From positions 977,501 to 1,041,500 of the forward strand of contig NC_014248.1 in NCBI RefSeq assembly GCF_000196515.1: a stretch of 64,000 nt of DNA, read 5' to 3'. Of the stretch, positions 40,087 through 50,127 are shown one piece after another. The DNA is from 'Nostoc azollae' 0708. GTDB taxonomy: Bacteria > Cyanobacteriota > Cyanobacteriia > Cyanobacteriales > Nostocaceae. Under the pieces are notes generated by a model. The model saw nothing but the letters and a program-made list of their open reading frames with translations. It had not been told where the DNA came from and searched no databases. Numbering within the stretch: the first letter of the stretch is position 1; every line of letters starts with the position of its first letter. Made by a program: the position numbers and the translations under genes.

Positions 40087-41484
40087 ATGTCTTACGTCTC
40101 CCTGCTGAAAAATTTACCAGAAATATTAAGTCAACCTACTGGGATAGCAGCTATAGCCTCTCTTGGCATCCACGGTGCTATTGCCTTAATTGTGCCATTA
40201 ATGCCTGTGAGTTCCAATAAATCTTCAGAAAACAATACAGCCAAAGCTGTGGGATTAATGGAATTAAGTCAGGCTGACCAAAACCGCTTACCACAAACTC
40301 CTGGTACGTCTGAAGTTGCTTTACAACCGCCCCAATTGCCGCTACAACAGCAAGTTCCTCCGGCCAAAGACACCCAAGCAATAGCATTACCACCCTTACA
40401 ACCTGATTTAACTATCCAGCCTGTATTGCCATCCATTCCTGCGTCACAAACTAACTATAATCTTTCTAACTTACCTCCCAGGCAGCCTATTCAGAAATTT
40501 AGCAGAAACGATTTTAGAACACAAGTTTCTAACTATCGACCCACAAGTAAATTGTCTGGTTCAGCATCTCCTTTTGTTGATGATATAGATGCCAAAATTA
40601 AAGAAACCGAACCGCTGAATGTAAATAGGTTGCCAGAAGTTCAAGCGGATAATAAATTACCAGAAGAAACCCTGAGTGACCCATCTCCTAATGCTATTGA
40701 TATTGGTTCTACAACCACAGCAGAGAGAATTACTCCTCAGCAAAGAGGACTGTTAGCAGATAACTCAGTTCCAATTGCTGGAAATTCTCCCTCTGGGCTT
40801 GCTGGTGAACAATCTCTACAAGATAAACGCCAATCAATATCAGCAGTACCAAAGTTTGTTCCATCACCAGAAACTGCTAGGAATCAACCTGTTTTAAGCT
40901 CGTCTGATTCACAAGCGAAGAAAAGAGAGGAGTTAATAGCTAACGTTAACTCTTACAACAACCTGAGACGAAAAATTCAGCAGGAATATCCCAACGCTAA
41001 AGAAAAGCCTGTGATTCGTGAATCTGTATCTACAGATAAACGAACTATGGAAGGTACTGTTTTGGGTAGATTAGTTCTAGATCCTGATGGCAAGGTCTTG
41101 GATATCAAGTTTCAAGATACATCAGTAGCTCCTGAATTACAGTCCCAAACTAGGGCATTTTTCAACGCTAATCCACCTAAAGGTGAGCAGCGGATTAGCT
41201 CTTATCCATTCCAACTGCGGTTTAAAAATACTGGCGATCGCAATCAGACTAGCAAAACTTCTGAGGTAAATCCTTCACAAAATCTAGATGCTCAAAAAGT
41301 AATTGTTGAGGTAGAAGGAAGAAAAAATCAGGGGAATAATCAAGCTGTGATTATCCCCAATCCATCATCTAAACCTGTAGTCAGTGGTAATCAGTCTAAT
41401 GTATCTACAGAACCTGCTCAAAAGCTTATCAAAAAGTTGCGTCAAATTAAGGAAGAAAGAGAAAGCTCAAATCAAGAAAAATAA
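40087..41484 (+). CDS. TonB-family energy-transducer-like protein
   Basis: A 465-residue protein with a single N-terminal membrane span (about 20-42, IAAIASLGIHGAIALIVPLM), a long Pro/Gln/Ser-rich periplasmic linker (45-290) and a C-terminal domain (about 300-400) containing GTVLGRLVLDPDGKVLDIKF and SYPFQLRFKN, which resembles TonB C-terminal domains. TonB couples the inner-membrane proton gradient to outer-membrane receptors. A hydrophilic tail of about 70 residues follows. ExbB/ExbD are not nearby. A structured segment precedes the gene. Confidence 0.7.
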   Translation: MSYVSLLKNLPEILSQPTGIAAIASLGIHGAIALIVPLMPVSSNKSSENNTAKAVGLMELSQADQNRLPQTPGTSEVALQPPQLPLQQQVPPAKDTQAIALPPLQPDLTIQPVLPSIPASQTNYNLSNLPPRQPIQKFSRNDFRTQVSNYRPTSKLSGSASPFVDDIDAKIKETEPLNVNRLPEVQADNKLPEETLSDPSPNAIDIGSTTTAERITPQQRGLLADNSVPIAGNSPSGLAGEQSLQDKRQSISAVPKFVPSPETARNQPVLSSSDSQAKKREELIANVNSYNNLRRKIQQEYPNAKEKPVIRESVSTDKRTMEGTVLGRLVLDPDGKVLDIKFQDTSVAPELQSQTRAFFNANPPKGEQRISSYPFQLRFKNTGDRNQTSKTSEVNPSQNLDAQKVIVEVEGRKNQGNNQAVIIPNPSSKPVVSGNQSNVSTEPAQKLIKKLRQIKEERESSNQEK

Positions 41485-41597
41485 AATCATCAAGTTTTAG
41501 ATTTTGGTGAGTCAGTGCTGTTTTCGATATCTGTATAGATGAAATAGGTGTAGGGTGTGGGGAGAAATTATTGCAAAATCCACACTCTAAACCAATA

Positions 41598-41879
41598 GGG
41601 TTGAGGGGGCAAGAAAGAACCTAAAAAGCTTTCTGTATAAGGGTTATAACCCTTATAACCTACTGATAAAATGTCCACTTATTGCGAATAAAACTGATGA
41701 GTTGTTCCATTAACAAGACCATTCTCTTCGTATCTTCAGGGCTTATGCTGACGTAGCCGCCTGATAACTGCACACTTAATTGTCAATAAGCACCATTTTT
41801 TTATCAGTTTTTTCAAGGGGTCTATCACGTAAAACCTTTCTCCTGTGATAGTTTCACCTTGCTTATCGCCCCCTCAACC
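41598..41879. mobile_element. Candidate MITE (282 bp) with GGTTGAGGGGGC termini
   Basis: GGGTTGAGGGGGC (41598) and GCCCCCTCAACC (ending 41879) form a 12-bp terminal inverted repeat. AATA is duplicated outside both ends (41594-41597 and 41880-41883). The interior has no long frame but contains a perfect 20-bp palindrome (41637-41656). This fits a non-autonomous transposon. Confidence 0.55.
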
Positions 41880-41991
41880 AATACGGTTAACTTAAGGAGA
41901 ATTATCTGTTTAGGCAGGCAAGGGAGGCAGAGGGAGAGAAGAAAAAGGCTTATCTGAACGGTATTGCACTCTAAATAATATACTGGATGCA

Positions 41992-42369
41992 TCACCAGCC
42001 TGTTTCAGCTTTTTGGAAAATATAAGCGGTCACTTCTAGAATTTCTTGCTCACTCAATTTGTTTTTGAAGGCGGGCATGGCACTTTTACCATTTTGAATT
42101 TGGTTGATAATAGCCTGGATAGGTTCAATTTCATAATTTTCCAGGTATTTTGATAGTCCTGATTTTTGTAGAGTTTTATGTTCAACAAGGATGTTAGCTC
42201 CACCTATATGGCAAGCAGCGCAGTTAGCATTAAAAATTTTGCTACCGTTGCTTGTTTCTGCTGCTAAGGCTGGATAAATAATTGTCAAGTTACACAACAG
42301 AGCAATGACTAAAAGTAGATTTACTAAAATTAGTCTCAATAGATTTTCCTCGCAACCAACATTCTCCAA
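41992..42369 (-). CDS. petJ: Cytochrome c6 (soluble electron carrier)
   Basis: A 125-residue precursor: signal peptide to about residue 37 (YPALA), then a mature class I cytochrome of 88 residues. The heme site is CAACH (50-54) and the sixth ligand is Met98 (SAMPAFKNKLSEQEI). The family's C-terminal ending (VTAYIFQKAETGW) is present. It carries electrons from cytochrome b6f to photosystem I or oxidase in the thylakoid lumen. Sequence differences from typical PetJ suggest it could be a cytochrome c6-like paralogue. The first 10 codons may not be translated, as later starts are possible. Confidence 0.85.
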   Translation of the reverse strand: MENVGCEENLLRLILVNLLLVIALLCNLTIIYPALAAETSNGSKIFNANCAACHIGGANILVEHKTLQKSGLSKYLENYEIEPIQAIINQIQNGKSAMPAFKNKLSEQEILEVTAYIFQKAETGW

Positions 42370-42783
42370 CCGAACAACTCCAGTTATTTGCTATTTCGTA
42401 TAATCTAATACAGATTACAAGTTATATAGATTTGAACACAGGTAACTGGTGACAGGCTTGAAAGCCTATTTGTATAGGAGTTTTCCAGCAACAGCTAAAG
42501 TGATGAGGACATGAATTGCATTCTTTCCATAGATCTTAGGTATTGATAATTTTGATCAAACTTTGGACACAAATCAATACTGTTCGGTACTGTTCGGTTA
42601 AGAACCTGGGATTAGTAAGTTTGTTTGGTGAATGGTTAAAGGGTAAAAATTACATAGAAATTAGCGGTAACTAGCTTATCCCTGTATTTTTACCTCGGAA
42701 TCAAGCTCGTTACCGCTGCTTTTCAATTATTTGCACTACCTAATGAGCAAGAAAAATCATCTAGTGTCAAATTAGCAAGATTT

Positions 42784-43203
42784 CTAACCTTGAACAGTGA
42801 TTTTGCCAGCCATACCAGCACCACGGTGAGGAGTGCAGTAGAAAAGGTAATCACCTGTAGGCGCATCTGCGGGAAAAGTAGTTGTTACTGTTTGACCAGG
42901 ATTCAACAGTAATTTGGTGTGAGACAGAGATTTAGCTAAATCAGCACTCTTTCCAGGATTTTTAGTAGCATCAAACACAACATTATGGGGAGCAACTTTG
43001 TTATTCATCCATTCAATTGTGTCACCTGGTTTAACGGTCAATGTTTTAGGTTGAAATTGCAACAGTCCTTTGTCACTACCCAATTTGATCTTGTAGGTTT
43101 CAGCGGATGCAGTGGGAGCAAAAACAGCAAAGCTGCTGACAACCAAAAGAACAGCCAATACCCCTAAAGTCAAGCGTCTCCAACTTGCTACAATTAATTT
43201 CAT
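42784..43203 (-). CDS. petE: Plastocyanin
   Basis: A 139-residue precursor. The Tat-like/Sec signal ends at ASA (34), leaving a 105-residue mature protein, the normal size. The type 1 copper ligands are His73 (VAPHNVVF), Cys123, His126 and Met131 (YCTPHRGAGM). Plastocyanin shuttles electrons from cytochrome b6f to photosystem I in the lumen, and is copper-induced in many cyanobacteria. It is on the same strand as psbV upstream and cytochrome c6 downstream, each separated by several hundred bases, so these are probably separate transcripts. GAGAG lies 8 nt before ATG. Confidence 0.97.
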   Translation of the reverse strand: MKLIVASWRRLTLGVLAVLLVVSSFAVFAPTASAETYKIKLGSDKGLLQFQPKTLTVKPGDTIEWMNNKVAPHNVVFDATKNPGKSADLAKSLSHTKLLLNPGQTVTTTFPADAPTGDYLFYCTPHRGAGMAGKITVQG

Positions 43204-43516
43204 GGCTCTCTCCTGAGATATAGTTTTATTTTCCTGTTCTCATTTTAAATACATTTAACGCCAAATATGACAATCTGTCATAGATGAATTTTTTTTAATC
43301 TTTGGTGGTTATCAATGTAAAAATTACAACTTAAATGCAAAGTTCCCAGTCCTGGTTCAAGAGAGCAAACTCAAGTAGAAGTAGCAGGTATTTTTAACCA
43401 AAAATGACAGTTATGCTTGAATGCACTCAGGTATCAGGACTCGGAACTAAGATTCTTCAACAGTAAGGGTTAAATTACCCCTACTTTACTTAATAAGAAG
43501 GCTAATTAACAGAGTT

Positions 43517-44008
43517 TTAGTAATATATCTTACCACCACCCCATTTCGTACCAACAACTTTAGGTTGAATAAGAATGTGACCTGCGATCGCAGTTAACTC
43601 ATCATCGGTCAAATTTCGCATTTCTGTAAAGATATCCGCACTCTTAATGCTGGGATGTATTTCAGAAATGTCCTCTTCCCCGTCATAAGTTGTGGGATTC
43701 TTCATGTAGTCTACTAACCCTTGAATATTGTCACGCCTTGGTGTAGCTCCGGCCAAAGCATCGGGTTCTAGTCCCACATTTTGGTTAGTCTTGGTTACAC
43801 CACCAGCATGACATTGAGCGCAGGTGTCATTAAATAATTTTTTACCTTGTGCCAGTTGTGGCACGCTTATGACAACAGTACCACCAATTTCATTCAATGG
43901 TACAGTTCTGGTAGCTTCATCCAGTTCAACGGCTGTTGCACTACCGATAAATAGCTGAAATGTTAGCAAAACAGCAGCAACAACAACGCCAATCACTCTT
44001 CTAAACAT
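43517..44008 (-). CDS. psbV: Photosystem II cytochrome c550
   Basis: A 163-residue precursor with a signal peptide cleaved after ATA (26) to give the 137-residue mature protein that begins VELDEATRTVPLN. The heme motif is CAQCH (63-67) and the axial ligand is His118 (mature His92). PsbV is an extrinsic subunit that stabilises the oxygen-evolving manganese cluster on the lumen side. The C-terminus GGGKIYY is canonical. GGGGAA precedes ATG 44008. It is close to petE, as in Anabaena. Confidence 0.97.
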   Translation of the reverse strand: MFRRVIGVVVAAVLLTFQLFIGSATAVELDEATRTVPLNEIGGTVVISVPQLAQGKKLFNDTCAQCHAGGVTKTNQNVGLEPDALAGATPRRDNIQGLVDYMKNPTTYDGEEDISEIHPSIKSADIFTEMRNLTDDELTAIAGHILIQPKVVGTKWGGGKIYY

Positions 44009-44041
44009 ATTTCCCCTTTCAGTTTTTAATGCTCAACACAG

Positions 44042-44242
44042 CTAAGACACTAATAGTTCCAAGAAGCATAGATATTTATCTGATGCTAAAAGTTTGCCAG
44101 GTACAACACCGACGGGGAGAACTATAACGCCCCTGATCCCTGGGCTAAAAGCTATCGGGATTACTTTACGTAAAATATTCTCGCTATCATTAACATCAGC
44201 ATGAATCAGTTTACCATTAGCTGTTCTATGCTGTTGCTGAAC
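44042..44242 (-). pseudogene. IS200/IS605 TnpB C-terminal remnant
   Basis: The minus strand reads QQQHRTANGKLIHADVNDSE, then NILRKVIPIAFSPGIRGVIV and PGKLLAS. The pattern HADVNxSxNILRK is the end of the RuvC-like domain of TnpB (IS605 OrfB) proteins. Only about 67 codons remain, directly upstream of psbV. The N-terminal 300 residues are lost. Confidence 0.75.
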
Positions 44243-44345
44243 TGAGTTTCTCCATAAGTCAGAATAGGGTCAAGAGCGGGTATGAGAATGGGGATATTTT
44301 ATTTTTCGATACAAATCTTTATCAATGAGTTTACAAATTGAAAAA

Positions 44346-45158
44346 TTAACCCTTCCCACCTATAAAAGTTACGCCTTCAATAAAGTAGCAGTTGAAAAAA
44401 GCATAAATTCCCAAAGCTGGTAAAGTGAATATCATTGAAGCAGCCATGATGTAATTCCAATAGCTGATATATTGACCTTTGAAAGTATTTAAGCCCAAGG
44501 GTAGAGTAAACATCTCCGGGTCAAACAATATCACTAGAGGGAGTATAAAATTATTCCAACTGCCCATAAATACAAAAACTACCTGTCCTGCTATTGCTGG
44601 TTTTGCTAAGGGCAAAACAACATCTCGGAAAATCTCCCAGGTGCTTAAACCATATACTTGGGTGGCTTCTTCCAATTCTTTGAGAACATTGATGAAAAAC
44701 TGCCGCATCATAAAGATAAAAGTCGCATTTACCATACTAGGAACAATCATGCCTTGGTAAGAATTGAGTCAACCTATTGGCTTTAAAATCAAAAATGAGG
44801 GAATTAAGATAATTTGTGCGGGTACTGCTGGTACAGCTAAAATCAGGAATAACCAAAACTGTTTACCAACAAATCACAGTCTCGCTAAGGCATAACCTAC
44901 CATTGAGTTTAGAAGTAAATCTAAAAACGTAACGCCGACAGAAATTACTACACTGTTAAATAACCAGCGCCAAAACAGTGGTTCTTGCAGAAAAATTTGC
45001 TGATAGTTGTCAAGAGTAAAATTTTGAGGGATGAAATTTGGCTCACCGCTGATAATTTCTGAGAGAGGTTTAAATGATGCTGAAACTGCCCGGAGAAGGG
45101 GAATTAGTGTGATAACAGCATAAACTGTTAACAACAGATATAACAAGAATTTAAACAA
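44346..45158 (-). pseudogene. Sugar ABC transporter permease (MalG/UgpE-type), two stops
   Basis: The N-terminal piece (45158-44874: FKFLLYLLLTVYAVITLIPL, then PQNFTLDNYQQIF) and the C-terminal piece (44750-44346: EEATQVYGLSTWEIFRDVVL, the EAA permease loop) lie in one frame. The joining segment FVGKQFWLFLILAVPAVPAQ ... LNSYQG is interrupted by a TGA near 44873 and another near 44767. The protein would have been the second inner-membrane subunit of a carbohydrate importer. It is dead, like its partners upstream. Confidence 0.85.
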
Positions 45159-45178
45159 AAGAAAGGGGGGAATTTAAT

Positions 45179-46063
45179 TCACCTTTTGTTATCTCCAAAG
45201 ATCCCCTTTTGAATCAAGGTGAGAATAATAATGACTGCTACACGTAAAAAAGCCACAGCAGCTGGATATCCTAATTGTAAATTTCTAAATATAGCTTGAT
45301 AAATTAGTATTACCACCGTCAAAGTGGCGTTATTCGGTCCACAAGTACCACCAGAGAAAATATAAGATTGATCAAATAGTTGAAAAGTGCCTATTATCCC
45401 CACTGCTACCACAAAAAAAGTCACAGGTTGTAGTAAGGGAATAGTAACTTTTATAAACTTATCCCAGCCATTTGCCCCATCTAAATCTGCTGCTTCATAA
45501 AGTGTTTCGGGAATATCCTGTAAAGCAGCTAAATAAATCACCATATAAAAAGGTGCAGTTAACCAAATATTCATGATCATAATACCTTTTAAGGCAACTT
45601 TGTGACCTCCTAACTAGTTATAGGTAGGTAGTCCAAAAAAAGCGAGAAAATAGTTTAGTCATCCATCAGTGTTATAAATCTACATAAAGAGAAGTCTTAA
45701 CACCGCTGATGATGTAACTGTGGGTAAAAATAGATAATACGCCACCAATTTTTACCACGAGTACTAGAATTTAAAGTAACTGCCAGAATTCAAGCTAAAA
45801 TAGTTTGACTTGGGACAACAATAGCAACATATTTTGCTGTGTCTTTTAACGCAATTCCTAATTATTCATCTTCTACCAAACTAGTGAAATTCCGTAAACC
45901 AATAAATTGATATTCAAAACTGCCTAAAAGCTGAACTTTGTGGAGGGAAAGAAAGACAGCGTAAAGAATAGGTAAAACTACAAAAGTGCCTAAAACTAGA
46001 ATTTTAGGCATCATAAAAAGATACCCTGCGAGGTTTTTTGTATTTTTCCAATGTTGGTTTCTG
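45179..46063 (-). pseudogene. Sugar ABC transporter permease (MalF/UgpA-type), broken
   Basis: The intact C-terminal frame (45580-45179) has APFYMVIYLAALQDIPETLY and EAADLDGANGWDKFIKVTIP, the EAA loop that contacts the ATPase. The N-terminal half is in fragments: NLAGYLFMMPKILVLGTFVV, LPILYAVFLSLHKVQLLG and YIGLRNFTSLVEDE-like sequence, with stops near 45865 and 45790 and a scrambled stretch from 45600 to 45760. The 5' end near 46063 adjoins an IS630-type element. It lies 20 bp before the second permease, as in a normal operon. Confidence 0.8.
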
Positions 46064-46124
46064 CATGGAATCTATGTAAAGAGAAGTAAATACGGAGAGA
46101 ACATCAATTAAAGGTCGTGTAGAT

Positions 46125-47338
46125 ATGGGGGCAAGATTAAGGGTATTTATGACGAAAGAACAAGATGCAGAGTTATTTAACCTGAGAACGGCGGAAGTAC
46201 CATAGGAACTAAAAGATAGAGCCGAAGTCATCAGATTAAATGCAGCAGGGTGGTTTGTAGAGAAAATAGCAGATCACTTTCATTGGGGAGAGAAAACAGT
46301 CAGACAAGTCTTGCACAAGTGGAATAAGCAGGGAATACAGGGATTATGGGAATTACCAGGTAGAGGTGTACAGCCAAACTTGAAGGAAGTTGACATCGAA
46401 TATTTGGAAAGAAAGATGCTTAAAGGAAGAACCAAGAACCTATAACAGTCAGCAACTAGTAGAAAAACTAAGAAAAGAGCGAGAACTGAAAGTAAGTACC
46501 AACACAATCAAAAGCCTACTCAAAAAAAGGGGGTGATATGGAAAGGAGTCAGAATTAGTCATAGAGCAAAATAAGATCTAGTTATTTGTGCAAATAAACA
46601 AGCAGATATAGAGATGTTAGAACTAGCTACAGCTGGTAGAGAAATAGACTTAAAGTATTTGGATGAATCAGGATTTTCACCTTGGAGTGAGTCATGGTAC
46701 ACGTACTACCCAAGGGGGTGAGAAAAAATGGTTGAAGAAACACAGAGACGTGGACGCAGAATTAGCACTATTGGTTTATTTCAACCGTTAATTAGTTTTA
46801 TTGATGGTTTGGTAATTGGGGTAGTTAAGCGTTATTCTTACATCAAGATCATAGACGAATACATTGCTGTAGAGAAGTTCAGGAACTATGGAAAAAGTGG
46901 GGAAAGCAAGGTTTATATTTGTTTCTTCTGGCTAAATATTGCTCTGAAATGAATCTGATTGAATTAGAGTGGCAATACCTCAAACGAGATGAAATTCCAG
47001 AACTTCTGTTAGAACTAGCGTATGCAGTCATTAATGGTGTTGACACTAGAGGTCAAAAAGGAAATTACCGTAAACAACGTATTAACTTTAACAATAACTC
47101 TCCTAGTTCTGCTGATTGCTCAACACCAATGCAAGTACAGGTAATTGCTGAAGCAGTTGAAGATTTGACGATTACAGTGAAAAATGCCGAAATTCCTAAA
47201 CCGATTCCTAAGCCTAAACATGATAATTTGACAGTGGTTGATGCAGTTGAAGATTTGATGATTCCAGCGAAAAATGTTGAAATCTATAAGCCGATTCCTA
47301 AGCCTAAACTTATTAAGCGTGAGAATTGGAAAGATTAA
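46125..47338 (+). pseudogene. IS630-type transposase remnant with a KPIPKPK-repeat tail
   Basis: ATG 46125 opens MGARLRVFMTKEQDAELFNL. A stop near 46201 is followed by ELKDRAEVIRLNAAGWFVEK and KTVRQVLHKWNKQGIQGLWE (winged helix). Later come DLKYLDESGFSPWSESWYT (catalytic Asp region) and LIELEWQYLKRDEIPELL (catalytic Glu region), in different frames. The final frame (46919-47338) continues beyond the transposase with two near-repeats (VEDLTITVKNAEIPKPIPKPK and VEDLMIPAKNVEIYKPIPKPK, given here as the motif VEDL...KPIPKPK). It sits between the permease and binding-protein genes. Confidence 0.75.
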
Positions 47339-48177
47339 GTATTTGAAAGTGTTGGGTTTCGTTCCTCAACCCAACCTACTATTGCATCATCTTAATCTGC
47401 TGATTAGCGTTATTCTGTGCCCTCAATATCGCCTGATTTAAGGGCTGTTCCCCCAACAAGGCACTGAGAAATTGATTATCGAAGTTATCCATAATAACTC
47501 CTGGATATTCCCCTACCTGCTAAGGTGTAGCATAATCAACAGCAGCTACTAAAGCAGACCTTAAATGATCATGATCGTAACCTAATTTCTCAGCTAAATA
47601 TTTCCTTGTTGGTAAAGGAAAACCTCTACCTGTCGACTTTTCCATTCCTTCTTTTCCGGTGAGGTAAGAAATTAATTACCAAGCTGCTTCTTTATGCTTT
47701 TTTTGCTTATTCATGATATAAGCAAAAGTATAAACCATCGTGCCTTTTATATTCTTAGTTTTTGGAACTTCTGCTGTTGCAAAATCTATCTGCAGAAAGG
47801 TTTCTTGAAGATAAGGAATAGCCCAGTTACCTTCTATCACCATTGATATTTTACGTTGACCAAACATATCACTACCAGAACTAGTACCAACATCAGATTT
47901 TAAGGCCGAGATTCGGTCTTTTCGATATTGCTATATTACTTGCAAAGCTTTTAAAGCTGCTTCACTAGCAAAAGCAGCATAACTTTTTTATCGAATATTG
48001 TTCCACTAAAAGCTTTCATTTTATAAGGCTGACTTGCCAACTCTGTACTTTCACCAAAGCCGTATTTATTAAGTTTACCCTTTAACTGTTGAGAATAATG
48101 GCGTAGTTCATACCAACTAGTTGGCCAACTGGTTAATCCTACATTATTGATTGAAGGCTTTTTTATTATAAAATAAA

Positions 48178-49427
48178 CAGGACTTAGGGAACTGGCACAG
48201 GCGATGGGTGAATATAGTACATCGGTATTAAATAAATCGGATATGGAAAGCTTTATCAACCCATAAGAAGTAGCTGCAACAGGAAACATTATTCAAATAT
48301 TCATGAGAAAATAGGTAGGAGATTGTATTAGATAAATGTTGCTAACGGTAATGAGATTTACTAAACTTGATTACTGCCAATACTTATGAAGTAGTCAAAT
48401 TAATTATACAATAACTAATTTAGCAGAGCATTTAGAAAGTATTAGGCATGATGCAATTAACTATTATTTAAAAACCGAAAAGTTAATATCTCGTTTACTA
48501 TAGGATAAGGTGAAAGAGGTAGTGGAACCTAATGGTAATGGGTACATTATATTTGATGATAGTGTTTTAGACAAAAGATATTCTGAAGAAATAGAGATGG
48601 TGAGGAGACAATATAGTGGTAATGAACATGGCATACTCCAAGGAATTGGTGTAGTCAGTTGTGTATATGTGAATCCTAAAGTTCAAAGATTTGGGGTAAT
48701 AGATTACAGTATTTTTAATGCTGATGTGGATGGTAAAACCAAGATAGACCATGTGAAAGATATGCTGCAAAACCTGTTGTATCATCAGCTTTTCCCATTT
48801 AATACGGTTTTGATGGACACATGGTATGCAGTGAATAGTTCCATGCTGTATATTAATAGTTTAGACAAAATTTATTATTACCTTTTAAACAAGAATCGGT
48901 TAGTTGATGATACATTTGCCAAAGAAAAAGATAAACCTATTGAATTATGAGAATGGAGTACTGAAGAGTTAGAATGTGGTAAAATTATAAAAATTAAAGG
49001 GTTTCCCGCTCAGAAAAAAGTGAAACTATTCCGGGTTGCTGTTTCTACCAACAGAACGTATTATATCGCTACTAACGATTTATCTCAAAGTTCTACGAAT
49101 GTTGTACAAGAGGTGTGTAAAATTCGTTGGGAAATCGAGGAGTTTCATCGAGAGATTAAACAAATAACTGGCATTGAATCTTGTCAATGTCGTAAAGCTA
49201 GGCTTTAAAGAAATAATATTGCTTGTGCAATGTCGGTTTGGATTAGATTAAAGAATTTAGCCTATCAAACTGGTCAAACTGTTTATCAAAACAAGCATAG
49301 ATTGCTTTCTAATTATTTAATTCAGCAACTAAAACGCCCAAGTCTTCCTATGTGCTTGGTTTGAGTCCAATTGTTCCCTGCCAGGGCTACATCCCGCCCC
49401 CTATTTGTGCCAGTTGCGTAAGTCCTG
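48178..49427 (+). mobile_element. DDE-type insertion sequence (IS4/IS701-like), 1250 bp
   Basis: The ends CAGGACTTAGGGAACTGGCA (48178) and its near-complement TGCCAGTTGCGTAAGTCCTG (ending 49427) form about 20-bp inverted repeats with two mismatches. The 5-bp sequence ATAAA is duplicated on both sides (48173-48177, 49428-49432). Removing the element and one ATAAA restores the binding-protein sequence STLALFYNKKAF, which fixes the boundaries. Confidence 0.92.
48351..49364 (+). pseudogene. IS4/IS701-like transposase with in-frame stops only
   Basis: A single frame from ATG 48351 to TGA 49362 encodes the whole transposase: YTITNLAEHLESI, NGYIIFDDSVLDKRYSEEIE (first catalytic Asp), GIGVVSCVYVNPKVQRFGVI, NTVLMDTWYAVNSSMLYI (second Asp), KLFRVAVSTNRTYYIATNDL, and KIRWEIEEFHREIKQITGIE (catalytic Glu). 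Stops interrupt it near 48375, 48501, 48948 and 49206, but no frameshift is needed. All DDE residues remain. The element is dead but relatively recent. Confidence 0.85.
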
Positions 49428-49958
49428 ATAAAGCTAGTGTGGAATAATCTTTAGGAATTCCATAAACATGGTTTTGAGACTTAAAAGTATTAAGCAAATT
49501 CTCCTCAAAATCTGAAATTTTAAATGCTGTTTGGATTTAGGTATCTAAAGGTTCTAATACATTCTGAACGCTTAAAAAAGAGCTTCTAACGCATCTAGAT
49601 AAAATACAGCAGGTGCGGCTTCTTCAATTAAGCGCGTTTTAATTACATCCATGTATTGATCAGAGATGATTGCATACTTAACTTTGATATTGGGGTGTTT
49701 TATTTCAAAGTCTTGTAATACCTGTGTGAGAAGTTTTTGTTCTACAGGAGAACCACCCCAACCACTGACTTTATTTAATACTGACTGGTGATGTATTAAG
49801 TGCTAGAAGATGGCAACTCATAAAGATGATACCCACAGCGATAACTAATCCCCAAAAATATAACCATTTACTTCTATTCACAAAGAATCATATTTTCAAT
49901 TTTTCTCTTACAGCTATTGTCAGGTAAATAAACCACATCTATATTGATAGTATCAAGA

Positions 49959-50017
49959 GGAGTTGCAGAGATAAGTGTGAGCAGATGAAATCTGCTCACA
50001 CTTATCTCTGCAACTCC
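49959..50017. repeat. Perfect inverted repeat, 28-bp arms and 3-nt loop
   Basis: Arms 49959-49986 and 49990-50017 are exact complements around GAA; the arm begins GGAGTTGCAGAGATAAGTG. It lies between the divergent binding-protein remnant and the MFS gene, 110 bp before the latter. No T-run follows. This is the strongest hairpin in the window. Confidence 0.9.
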
Positions 50018-50127
50018 AGACAGATTTTCAGAGGTTCTAAAGTTTTGTTGAGAATTGGTAGGTAGAATAATAAATAATTATCATTAACGGAGATTTTGCT
50101 AATTTCGTCACTGATAGACGATAACTT

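Larger units (their letters stand above)
47379..49881 (-). pseudogene. Sugar-binding lipoprotein of an ABC importer, split by a transposon
   Basis: GTG 49881 opens a lipoprotein signal (GLVIAVGIIFMSCHLLA, lipobox MSC). Fragments then read VSGWGGSPVEQKLLTQVLQD, VKYAIISDQYMDVIKTRLIE, VFYLDALEALF, VYGIPKDYSTLAL. After the 1250-bp element the sequence resumes as FYNKKAFNQ, then SWYELRHYSQQLKGKLNKYG, MVIEGNWAIPYLQETFLQID and QNNANQQIKMMQ at TAG 47379. Several stops and frameshifts occur outside the insertion. It heads the operon with the two permeases; no ATPase gene is present, as is common for cyanobacterial sugar importers that share MsmX-like ATPases. Confidence 0.85.

Noticed and set aside
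46004-46507. Two minus-strand frames of 75 codons between permease and IS630-type remnant
   Set aside because: One is antisense to the transposase remnant. The other runs through the transposase start and only touches the frameshifted 5' end of the permease gene.
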